This document shows positions 1 to 8,959 of a stretch of 64,000 bases of DNA, in pieces (within the stretch, counting starts at the first letter, position 1; each line of letters begins with the position of its first letter). This DNA is from Flectonema sp. DT1601 (lineage: Eukaryota > Euglenozoa > Diplonemea > Diplonemida > Diplonemidae), in the NCBI GenBank assembly GCA_964019425.1, contig OZ025799.1, forward strand, positions 930,001-994,000, read 5' to 3'. The position numbers and the translations under genes are program-made. The notes beneath the pieces are model-generated. The model made no database searches and was not told where the DNA came from. It was given only the letters and a program-made list of their open reading frames with translations.

Positions 1-218
1 TGTTTTGTTTTTCATTACAATGAACAAACTGAAATATTAAAGAAACTAGTTAGCATTAGAGAGAATCATCAAAATAAATAAATAAATAAATAAAAACCAT
101 TTCTGTAAAACCATACTTCCATCCAGCCCTCTTCAGCGAATACTTTTTTTTTTTTTTTTTTTTCCCCTTTCAATTTAATCAAACATTGCGCGTATATTAT
201 GAGTGCTCTAGGGAGTGC

Positions 219-280
219 ACAGCAACAGAGGACCCAATCCGTAGCCGTTTTCAAAGACTAGTTTAGATTGTTGAATTACC
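219..280 (+). repeat. dispersed short motif, copy 1
   Basis: This copy reads CAGCAACAGAGGACCCAATC, then CGTAGCCGTTTTCAAAGACT, then a stretch ending GATTGTTGAATTA. The AATCCGTA...AAGACT core recurs at 532-557 and 13495-13519. The GATTGTTGAATTA tail recurs at about 13523-13535, and the CAGCAACAGAGGACCC head recurs at about 14202-14217. The nature of the motif is unknown. It could be a remnant of a short element or part of a small RNA. Confidence 0.5.
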
Positions 281-1512
281 TTTAATTGAAGAGACGCAAT
301 AAACAACTAATCTTCAGCTTTCCACCTTGCCTGGCTCATATAAGACTTTCTTGAATTGAACCACCGTGTGAATCAAACTGTTGGTTTTTATCTGAATTCA
401 GAAAACAATATATCCATACTCCCACCTCTTTAAATAGAATATATAAAAAAAAGGCTGTTTAACAATGTATAATAACAACTTAATCATCAAGTCCGAATGA
501 TCTGTTTTCAGGAAACCCAACACTGATGTACAATCCGTAGTCGTTTCTAAAGACTTTTTGTGTCCGAATTTTTATCTGCATTCTCCTTTATATAAATCAG
601 AAAGCAAAGAGAAGGTACGATCCCAAATAAAAGGGAAACCCCACTTAGGTGAATGAATTTCGTGTATCAGGTCTCCAATAGGTGACGATATGAAGTTTCT
701 TTGAAATTCTCAAAATGGCACTAAAAACAAACAGGTACGTGGGTAGGGTCAATTCGAATGATGAAAAAAAAAAAAAAAAAAAAAAAAGGAAATGATCAAG
801 GAATTCACCAAAAAGAAAAAAAGAATTTCACGTCGTCTCTGTATTAAGCAAAGAGAACACGAAAACCATCTTTCTTGCAACCGCCATTACTTACTTTCCA
901 AAGGCGGGCAAAATAGGGAAAAAAAAAAACGGTCTTTGATAACCTACCCGTAAGAGAATTAGCATTCGTTCGTGTAACAGTAGTCTATTAGAGTTAGTCA
1001 GTTGGAAAAGTCCAACAAGCCACTGAGGACCCGTCGGTTACTATATTAGTAGATTGAACCTAATCCCTGAAAGGATTACTTTATTAGTTTCCGCACACAG
1101 GGCATACTGGATCTGTAGAAGAGATCTGTAACGTTGTCAATAGAGTTTTCAAGCTTCGGTAAAAAAGAAGTATCCTTCACATTCAACAGCAAACAAACAG
1201 TCAGTTTGATTTGCTAACATAGACAGCAAATAGGATACTTGCTGTGATTATTGTTTTGGATTCTCATTTTGGATTGTTATGTTGTGGTAAGGTTTTTCAA
1301 AGAAATGAAAAAAAAATAAATAAAAATAAAATAAAATAAAATAAAATAAATAAACTATCCACTACATAAAGTAACGATTTCTGTTGTAAAAATGCAGTCT
1401 CATCCTTGTGATGGAAGCATGAAAAAGAAAGTTGCCGGGGTGATTGCCAGACTTATCCGAGACATTAATTCCTAATAAATAAAAAAACAGCCTTAAGCTG
1501 TCAATACAGGTT

Positions 1513-1574
1513 CGGACACAAAATCTGTTCGATAGCGGTTATCGCGCCCGTCAGGACGATCAGTTTCGTGTCCG
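1513..1574. ncRNA. candidate structured RNA (three-way junction)
   Basis: Bases 1513-1527 pair with 1561-1574 to give 13 base pairs with one A.C mismatch and one bulged T, opening with CGGACAC/GTGTCCG. Inside this stem are two smaller hairpins: CGATA/TATCG at 1530-1534 and 1540-1544, and CGT/ACG at 1549-1551 and 1556-1558. The result is a compact three-way junction with little unpaired sequence, in an otherwise low-complexity spacer. No known family is recognised, and the strand is not determined by the fold. It could be chance or a relic of a small RNA gene. Confidence 0.3.
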
Positions 1575-2817
1575 CATACTCTGTCTCGAAAACTAATGTG
1601 AACGGTCACGCAGTAAACGCGGCTCACAAACAAAAAGTAGCTACGAGAGAACAAAAAAAAAGGAACACAAAAATAAAAACTTAAAAAAAACGAATTAAAA
1701 AAAAAAACATGGATATGTCATAGCTAGTTTCCGACTAACTTAACGCATCCAAAATAATCAAAAAATAAAAAAAGGGAACTGCGTATTATTATTATTTTTT
1801 CAACTCACAATTTTCTCCTCATCTCCCTCCACAAACTAAGAGCGGGTGAAGCAGAGGGAGGAAATAAGAAACAAAAAAAGAAAAAGAAATACACACATAC
1901 AAAAAAGAAAAAAGAAGAAAAAAAACGCTCTAATCGCAAAAGATAAAAAAGGAAGGTTTCGTACCTTAACTACTCACTTGTTCGAAGAAGCGAACAGAGT
2001 AACGGAAGTACTACTAAGAGGAAAAAAACGAAGGAAAAACAGAAGAATAATACCAAAGGGCACTACTTTTTTTACTCGTTTGTACTGTGCACCTTGGCAT
2101 AGAGGATTAAAGAAACAGGGGGGTGAGATGCTCTCATTTTTCCAAAGGAAAAGGTGTATACTCGGAACTTCCCGAGAACACGTGAGGGAAGTTTTTTTTT
2201 TTTTTTTTTTCCCGCAAAACAGCACAACAATCTTCGTATCTACGAGTTTACAACTTGCCAACAGCACACCCGCCGTATTCATAATAAATAACACCACCAG
2301 AAAAGATTCATTTTTTTTCTTTTCAAACTACCAAAAGCTTGAAAGAGAGGTAAACCCAACACCACATCATTTCTTTGATACAAAATCTTAAAAGAAGATA
2401 CGTGCAGTGAGAATTTATTACCATTGCTGGTTGAATAGAACATAAAAAGATTTTTTTTTTTTCAACGGTTCGCTCTATCGCTTCACCGCACGCGCGCGCA
2501 AACTGACGTCGCAGCAGTCGCCTGAACACTCGTTGACGGGTGAGTCGAACACCAGGAGGCACAAATAAATAATGGGGAAAACAAATTCTGTCCAGAGAAA
2601 AGTAAGCCAACGGAAAGGGAAACAAAAAAAAAAAAATAGCTATTCCAAAACATAAAATATTTCAACCACCTCATAGAATCGGAGGAGAGAGCGTTCGGAA
2701 TGATAAAAAACAACATAAAAAATGATGACTGAACTTAACCCCCGCATACGGAATTGTAACTGAAGGAGCAGCACAGATGTCTACATGTCTATCAATTTAT
2801 TAATAAATAGGATCTCA

Positions 2818-4359
2818 TTAAACATTCACATGATCAGATTCCAGATGATCAATTTTAGAACTACAAAAAAAACATTCTTCCCTACTCGCAATCGAACATA
2901 TGTGGAACCTTTTTGGAGCATGCAAAAATGATCTCTTGGGCGACTGAAGAGTAACACCATATCGACTACAACTACTAAAGAGGGGCTCTGATAATGTACT
3001 CGCCACAGTAGGCTGATCAAATGCTGGTGGGAGAGGTGTCATAGGAATCTCAACATCAGAGCTGCATGGCATTGTTAGTGTTTGGAGTTGTCCAAAAGAA
3101 ACAGGTTCCATATTGTCATCCTCACTGTTTGAGTTATCGTTTTCCTCGATAGGAATTATCGGAAGATATTGATACATTATTTTAAAACGAATAACTTCAA
3201 AGATAACTTTACACAACAACAACACTCCTGCACAATACCAACAAATAACACCCACATTACTTGCCCAATGAATAATGATATTTTCCTTTACGGGATCGTA
3301 TGAGATAGTCTGATGTACAACTCCAAAGAGAGTTAGAACAGCACACACCACATTCAAATGAACCATAAAAAGTGAATTATGAATTTCATACATGAATTCC
3401 AATATTATTTGAGTCGCGAGAACGATTATTATTATTATATTTTTATCAGTGCATGTTCCGAAAGAAGTGTTTTCTACTGACGTAACGCCACTGATAATTA
3501 AAACGTGAGTAAGCTCATATAAGACATACAATCCTCGAGTAGGTTTTATATCTCTATAGTCGGATATAAGAGGCTTCATTTTAGATAAATAATGTCCACT
3601 ATCACCCTTTCCATGTTGTTGCCGGATACTGCACCAAACTCCATTTCCAAAAAAATATTTTTGGATTTTTAAAAATCCAGTTGAGCAGTACACTAAGTCA
3701 CCAGTCGGATCTGATGGTAGCAGTACAGATGGAAATCGTTTGAATATTGGATAGGCGATAAGATTACAAGGTGATAATTTTATTAAAATAACAAGCAAAC
3801 AAATCCACATAAGCACTTGAAATACGACAGCCACAGCGATGTCAACAGACCCGTGATTCTGTAACGTATTACGAAAAACATGTAAAGATGCCTCGAACAT
3901 CGCAGGAACATAAAATAAAAATAACGAAATTGCTGAACCCGGACAAGCCACCAGTGAGGTCCCCGGAAGATACCTCGAAACAGCCATATGAATTCCGTAC
4001 AGCAACACAAATGAAACTGATAATAGAATCATGTCTCCGACTAAGAGGTTTGTTTTTGCATTAGATATTGAAAGATCGATCGGAGAGAATAAATGTTTTA
4101 TTTCACCAGAGAGATCATCTGAACAGTATGATGACTTCACGATTAAAATCTGTCTCGTTACTACGGGAAGTCCAGCACCGTTCCCATACAATACAATACT
4201 TGAAGCAATTGATGTGTACGCGACAATAGTATGAAGTGTTTGAAGTCCACTCAAATCATCTCTCAAATCAATCTCTGCAGGTGTGACATCCGTAACGTTG
4301 TTATCATCAGCGAGACAAGTCAAAAACAACAGCTGGAATACCAGCAGTAAGATTACCAT
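2818..4359 (-). CDS. secreted-pathway multi-pass membrane protein, family unknown
   Basis: An uninterrupted 513-residue frame with an ATG start. Residues 1-17 form a clear signal peptide (very hydrophobic, ending TCLA before an acidic DDNN), followed by an N-glycosylation-type NVT. I count about eight hydrophobic segments: roughly residues 43-63, 104-126, 142-160, 183-204, 278-293, 306-325, 331-350 and 370-395. Between the fourth and fifth is a loop with FLKIQKYFFGNGVWC and MKPLISDYRDIKPTRG. The C-terminal 110 residues are polar, acidic then Ser/Pro-rich, and probably cytosolic. This suggests a surface or endomembrane channel, transporter or receptor, but no family signature is recognised. 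The loop resembles the general layout of TRP-like protist membrane proteins, which is only an impression. The next gene upstream (5189-6472) is on the same strand. Confidence 0.85.
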   Translation of the reverse strand: MVILLLVFQLLFLTCLADDNNVTDVTPAEIDLRDDLSGLQTLHTIVAYTSIASSIVLYGNGAGLPVVTRQILIVKSSYCSDDLSGEIKHLFSPIDLSISNAKTNLLVGDMILLSVSFVLLYGIHMAVSRYLPGTSLVACPGSAISLFLFYVPAMFEASLHVFRNTLQNHGSVDIAVAVVFQVLMWICLLVILIKLSPCNLIAYPIFKRFPSVLLPSDPTGDLVYCSTGFLKIQKYFFGNGVWCSIRQQHGKGDSGHYLSKMKPLISDYRDIKPTRGLYVLYELTHVLIISGVTSVENTSFGTCTDKNIIIIIVLATQIILEFMYEIHNSLFMVHLNVVCAVLTLFGVVHQTISYDPVKENIIIHWASNVGVICWYCAGVLLLCKVIFEVIRFKIMYQYLPIIPIEENDNSNSEDDNMEPVSFGQLQTLTMPCSSDVEIPMTPLPPAFDQPTVASTLSEPLFSSCSRYGVTLQSPKRSFLHAPKRFHICSIASREECFFCSSKIDHLESDHVNV

Positions 4360-4379
4360 AATTTATACATTGTGACTGT

Positions 4380-5188
4380 TTTAGAGAGAGTGTGAGAATT
4401 GAGAAGGTAAGATCAGACCCGTCAACACAGAGTTATGATAAGTGATGTTGTGCGTCCAACTGTAGAATGAGATTATTAAACTAATTAACACATCGAATCA
4501 GAATTACTCTAACAAGGCAACCTTGAACCTCAATATAATAACAGGGTTTCGTTTATTGAGTACCTTAAACACTTTTTTTTTTCGTCTTTTTTTTTTTTTT
4601 TTTTTTTTTCTTTTGGTATTCCTCACCCTTAATTCGAAACCCAGAAACCTGCTATGTGGTAAACCTACACCACAATAACTGAGAGAGCTAGCTGCGTACG
4701 GAGCTATCCCTTTTTGAATGGTAATTGCTGTAGGCTCACCTACGGCGACCTTTTGCTTACTTGCTGAGAAAAACTTCCAATACAGAGAGGAAACGCATGC
4801 CAACAATAGATTAAAAATATCAATAAAATGAAACACGATAAACTTTATTTATTTGAGCAGATGGAACCCGCAAAACGCAGAAATGCGTAACTATCAGAGT
4901 AAAGAAAGCGTATTAAATAATAACTTTAACTTTACATGATATGCCACTGAGGCGATCAGGGCATTAAGATGACCCCGAACCTCAAAAAAAAGGAGAGTCA
5001 AGCTGTAATATTGTGAAGGATGAAAGAATGATAAAATATTAAGTGGATATGACTCTCCACTGGATCACAATAAAACCTTCAAAGCATTGAAATAGCAAAA
5101 AAAAAAAAAAAAAAAAAAAGGGAATCGATTTTCGACTGAGGCAGCTTACGCTATGAATCCGTGTTTTAAAAGAGATAGAGAAGGCGAT
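4380..5188. other. intergenic spacer
   Basis: Spacer between two minus-strand genes. It holds T/A homopolymers (about 4571-4609 and 5098-5119) and no supported gene. The 110-residue frame here is a lysine-rich reading of a poly-T tract. Confidence 0.6.
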
Positions 5189-6472
5189 TTACTGTTTGGT
5201 ATCCCTGTGGGTCTGACATGCATTAACGATACAACAGATAGCATTAGAGAACGAAAAGGTATCTCTTCTGGAACAATGAATGTGAATTGGTTTCTCACTG
5301 TCGCTTTCACTCTTAAAGTGGGATATGAAAAACGGTTCCGCTTTGGTGTGAAATTCACATCCATTTTCATACCAACAAGGGATCTCGTGAATCCTGGCTA
5401 CTTTAATAGCAAATTCCGGTTGAATATATTTGTGAGGAATAATTCGATTGAAAAACCCATCGTCATCCATGTCGCTAAAAAGTCGTTGTTTATACGAATC
5501 ACACTTGTTCTTCAACTCCTCCTGATCTGATCCAATGCCTAACAGTATCGGTATATTCTTCACTGTCATTACTCTCTTATCGAATGAAGGAAGTAAAGGT
5601 GTGGCTTTTGGTTTTGGCATAACAGGTCGTCCACATACTCTCGGTAGGAATTCAGTATAAAAACTTTTGTATGCATCAAAAGAACCGACTACTGTATAAG
5701 GAAGTACATTGGGAAGAGTAGGACAACTCTCTCTTGCTTTGTGTAAAATCCATGCGAACATCTTTGGATCAAAAGTACTTCCTTTTGTTAAAATGATATC
5801 ACAATTGTTATCTGAAAGCAGTTTTTCAATTCGATTCCACACATCAAGATAGTCGTCTGTTGCATCAGTGACTGACATCCCTCCCAGTGATAAAGGTATA
5901 CCGTGAATTCTACTGATGTTAAAGCCAAGAGTTAATCGTGAAGTGGAATACTTTTCTGCTTGTTTTTTATGGTCTTCTTTTGAAACAGCTAACGGTGAGC
6001 AATCGAAATGGGGTTCTATAAGAAGTTTTCCAGGAGTCTTGAAATGAAAGTGATAACATTCACCATTCTCATACTTCATACTTTCTGTACTAAAATAGTT
6101 CACCAAAACTGTTCCCTCCAAACAGGTCGCCATTCCTCCGGCGTCGATCCCTTCAAAGTCAACAACTGCGAATGAAGGAAGTTGTTTATCGCTGCGGAAG
6201 TTATCAGTGTCTTTTAAATAACTTTTTAGAATATCATTTTTAACATAAATCATGTCAGCTGCTATCTTATCACTTCCTAAAGGAGCGTTCTCATGAACTA
6301 AATCAACATCACTTAAAGTCTCAACGTATCGTAAACACTCTAAAATCTTTCTATCGCATCTGAACTCTTCACTGTCAGGATTGGTGAGGACGTCATCGAC
6401 ATAACGATCTTCATCAATATCACATATTACATCTTCTTCTGATTCAGTATCAGATTGGCTTAAGTAAGACAT
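5189..6472 (-). CDS. Maelstrom-like DnaQ-fold (DEDDh) protein
   Basis: The first true ATG is at 6472, giving 427 residues; upstream the same frame continues only through a GTG codon. Numbered from that GTG (434 residues), an acidic N-terminus of about 100 residues precedes a DnaQ-H/RNase-H-like core. Exo I is VVDFEG (D112, E114). A region with IHGIP (196-200) precedes Exo II in STFDPKMF (D242). Exo III is HCSRRD (H406, D411). Between them lies the Maelstrom-type Cys/His element CEFH (C379, H382), followed by C407. Maelstrom proteins act in the piRNA pathway in animals. Family literature describes animal forms with an ECHC set replacing the exonuclease residues. Here both sets appear present, so this may be an active 3'-5' exonuclease. 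It could instead be a divergent DEDDh exonuclease of another subfamily. Single exon, same strand as its neighbours. Confidence 0.7.
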   Translation of the reverse strand: MSYLSQSDTESEEDVICDIDEDRYVDDVLTNPDSEEFRCDRKILECLRYVETLSDVDLVHENAPLGSDKIAADMIYVKNDILKSYLKDTDNFRSDKQLPSFAVVDFEGIDAGGMATCLEGTVLVNYFSTESMKYENGECYHFHFKTPGKLLIEPHFDCSPLAVSKEDHKKQAEKYSTSRLTLGFNISRIHGIPLSLGGMSVTDATDDYLDVWNRIEKLLSDNNCDIILTKGSTFDPKMFAWILHKARESCPTLPNVLPYTVVGSFDAYKSFYTEFLPRVCGRPVMPKPKATPLLPSFDKRVMTVKNIPILLGIGSDQEELKNKCDSYKQRLFSDMDDDGFFNRIIPHKYIQPEFAIKVARIHEIPCWYENGCEFHTKAEPFFISHFKSESDSEKPIHIHCSRRDTFSFSNAICCIVNACQTHRDTKQ

Positions 6473-6499
6473 CGTACGGTGGGTAGGACTCACTGTTTA

Positions 6500-7845
6500 G
6501 GGTTAAGTATGAATTACAATACAGAAAAAAAAAAAACTTAATTTCTCAAACAACATAACAAAAAAAAAAAAAAAAAAAAAACGAGTCGGAGGTTCCCTCT
6601 AACACAGAGGTACACAGAAATAGTATCGAGGGAAGCTAGAATAAGAAATGACTGATACAAGTAGAATGAACAATTTCCCAACTTGTAGTTTTATATGCAG
6701 GATAGTATCCCATCTCTGATAAGAAAGAAGAGTTAATCAAATCGTGTGCACTGAAATCTTCATCCTGGTCAGACTGTGAGAGTTAGAAATCAATTATAAA
6801 GATTTCGTCATTTCCTAAAGAATTGGTTATAAGGGGGTGAAACTTTGACAATGTAAAAACAGTAACAACTTTAGGTATTAAAGAAAACAAAATTAATATC
6901 AAGTACTTGACTGAAAAATATTTGTAGTTGTTAATCAAAGAAAATTACCTTTAGAAGAAAGAAAAAATATAAAGAGATAACTATATTTTTTGTCTTATTG
7001 ACCAGAAAACGTTGTCGAATCTGGTAATTCGGGGACCACGTACTAACAGGTTAAGCATCCCATACCCTGTAGTCAGTTAAAACTTACATGGTTATAAGAG
7101 GGGGAAAAAAATGAAAAAAACAACCTTTATATAAAGTAAATTTGGATAGTTTTGGTAGATAGTGGAAGAAATGAAAAAAAAGAAAAGAGTACCTGGTCAC
7201 TGGATAAGACAACGACGTGTAAAGAAAAAAATAATAAATTGTAAGCAAAAAGAAACCACAAAAACCAACTTCTATTACTGTCATCCGTATTGTGTAGAAG
7301 TCAGTCAGTCAGCTACTGGCTCTGGAGGGGCAGTTGCCTTTCATTGTGTTCGTGGGTAAGAGAGGAAAGTGAGAGAGCTCCAAACTGTAGAACCTTACCA
7401 CATATTCCTGAAGTGTTTTACTTGATAAGAGTACTGACCCCGCAAGAAAGAAAAAAGAAAACAACTCCTCTGACTTTTATTCCTTATTTCTTTTTAAGAA
7501 CCAATCCACATAAAAAATAAATAAATAAATAAAAGAAGAGGGGGGGAGAAATCGAAACCTCGCTAAATAATTCACGAAAAAGTTAACACAAAAGGATGGG
7601 TGTCCTGCCTTAATCAAGCTTGAGCGGAACATCAATTTTTGGAAGTAAGTTGGCCAACACCTAAATCCTGCGTCTTTTCTTTTTCTTTTTCTTTTTTTTT
7701 TTTTGTTTCTTTCTTCTTATACAAACTCATTGCGTACCACCCCACCATCTGCTTATCTTAGTGACTTAATGTGTCTCGCTACGACAGCAAAAAAAAATGG
7801 TATAGCAGCAATGTAATATAAATATTTTCTTTTTAAAAAAAAAAG
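6500..7845. other. intergenic spacer
   Basis: No gene supported. It contains poly-A (6560-6581), pyrimidine-rich stretches (7676-7704) and several A-tracts. Open frames here are short and low-complexity. Confidence 0.6.
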
Positions 7846-7849
7846 TGGA

Positions 7850-8941
7850 TCATGGGTTTAAAAAACTTTTTATTTTTTCATTAAAAAAATTAGGATTGTC
7901 TAAATAGATATGATGCCCGGCACCAGGGACAATGTCGTATGTTGAATTCCCTTTAAAGTCTTGACACATATCCCTACCTGTTTGCTTATCCATCCAGGTA
8001 TTTTCTCCAAATAAAAAATTAATTGGAATATCATGATTAGATAATGGTTGAAGTCGATTGACTAGAGGACGACTGGCCCATGCAAATGGAATTTGCAATT
8101 TCATAAACGCGATTTCACCCGTTGGAGGTGAAGCTGCATTACATTGATAAATATAAGACTCCATTTCCCCATTAGGATAATCTCGACCCCAATTTTTTGA
8201 TAAATCCTTACGAAATCTTGGAAGCAACCCTGGACCCAAAGGACCAATAGCTCTCAATAAAAACAACGGTGATGTCTTGGTAGCAATAGCAGCATACGCC
8301 CTAATAAACCACGGCAGGTTTTTCATACGATTGCGAGACTTTGCATCTTGTACAGAAAGACCCCAAGGATCACATAAGATAATTCTTTCAACCGTAGTCG
8401 GATATTTTAGAGCGAAACAAGCTGATAGATGACCTCCAAAAGAATGCCCAATTAATGTCGTTTTATTAATTTGATCAGATTTGTGATCTGGTTCGTCGAG
8501 TAGTAGCAGTTGGAGTTTGTGTAATTTTTTAATAAAATATTTCTCAGCTGCATCTTCATTCTTGAATGATGCACTTTTTCGACTGCTTCTTCCAAATCCA
8601 GGAAGATCAACAAAGTACGCCGTGTCAGAGGCTTCGATTATTTCAACTATGTTTTTTGCCCACATTGCACTTCCTCCAGCAAATCCGTGTAAAACCATCG
8701 ATACGCTCTTTCCTTTGTTAGGTTTACTCGATTGTCCTTTAATAACTGAAATAGTGTCACCACCTCCCAAATGAATTTGACTTGCCTTGAGTACAACACC
8801 GCGTTCATTTGCTCGTTCGCATACTGGTTTCATTACTGCTTTTTCAGCTTTTAGTGCGCGAGTTTGGCAGGCTGGAGTCCAGATTTGGCAGTCGTTCGAT
8901 CCTTCTTCAACTTTCATGTAGGATGTCCATGGAATCGGCAT
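7850..8941 (-). CDS. ABHD4/ABHD5 (CGI-58)-type alpha/beta hydrolase
   Basis: A 363-residue single-exon protein with an ATG start, close to the usual size of ABHD4/ABHD5 (about 340-350). Diagnostic stretches in order are: WTPACQTRALKAEKAVMK near the N-terminus; oxyanion-type LHGFAGG (84-90); DLPGFGRSS (112-120); nucleophile elbow GHSFGG with Ser167; DPWG (191-194); YIYQCNA (273-279); FGENTWMD with probable acid Asp328; and GAGHHIYLDNP with His343. Family knowledge: ABHD5 of vertebrates has Asn at the nucleophile and works as a lipase co-activator, whereas ABHD4 and plant CGI-58 keep Ser and are lipases or lysophospholipases. Ser is retained here, so an active enzyme of glycerophospholipid or N-acyl phospholipid turnover is likely. 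The HX4D motif (His343-Asp348), linked to acyltransferase activity in this family, is also present. No membrane segment; probably lipid-droplet or ER associated by family analogy. Confidence 0.92.
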   Translation of the reverse strand: MPIPWTSYMKVEEGSNDCQIWTPACQTRALKAEKAVMKPVCERANERGVVLKASQIHLGGGDTISVIKGQSSKPNKGKSVSMVLHGFAGGSAMWAKNIVEIIEASDTAYFVDLPGFGRSSRKSASFKNEDAAEKYFIKKLHKLQLLLLDEPDHKSDQINKTTLIGHSFGGHLSACFALKYPTTVERIILCDPWGLSVQDAKSRNRMKNLPWFIRAYAAIATKTSPLFLLRAIGPLGPGLLPRFRKDLSKNWGRDYPNGEMESYIYQCNAASPPTGEIAFMKLQIPFAWASRPLVNRLQPLSNHDIPINFLFGENTWMDKQTGRDMCQDFKGNSTYDIVPGAGHHIYLDNPNFFNEKIKSFLNP

Positions 8942-8959
8942 CGTTGTTGTTTTTTAAGG

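Larger units (their letters stand above)
1..2790. other. non-coding, homopolymer-rich spacer
   Basis: No convincing coding region is visible. The open frames here are lysine- or phenylalanine-rich translations of A/T tracts. The stretch contains long T or A runs near 149, 763 and 2192, a TAAAA microsatellite near 1318-1350, a short motif that recurs elsewhere in the window (about 219-280 and 526-557), and one strong fold (1513-1574). An AATAAA on the minus strand at 2801-2796 lies just past the stop of the 2818-4359 gene and could be its polyadenylation signal. Confidence 0.6.

Noticed and set aside
1846-2391. 181-residue plus-strand frame
   Set aside because: Lys/Arg- and Phe-rich translation of A and T runs; no domain, and an overlapping minus frame is equally open.
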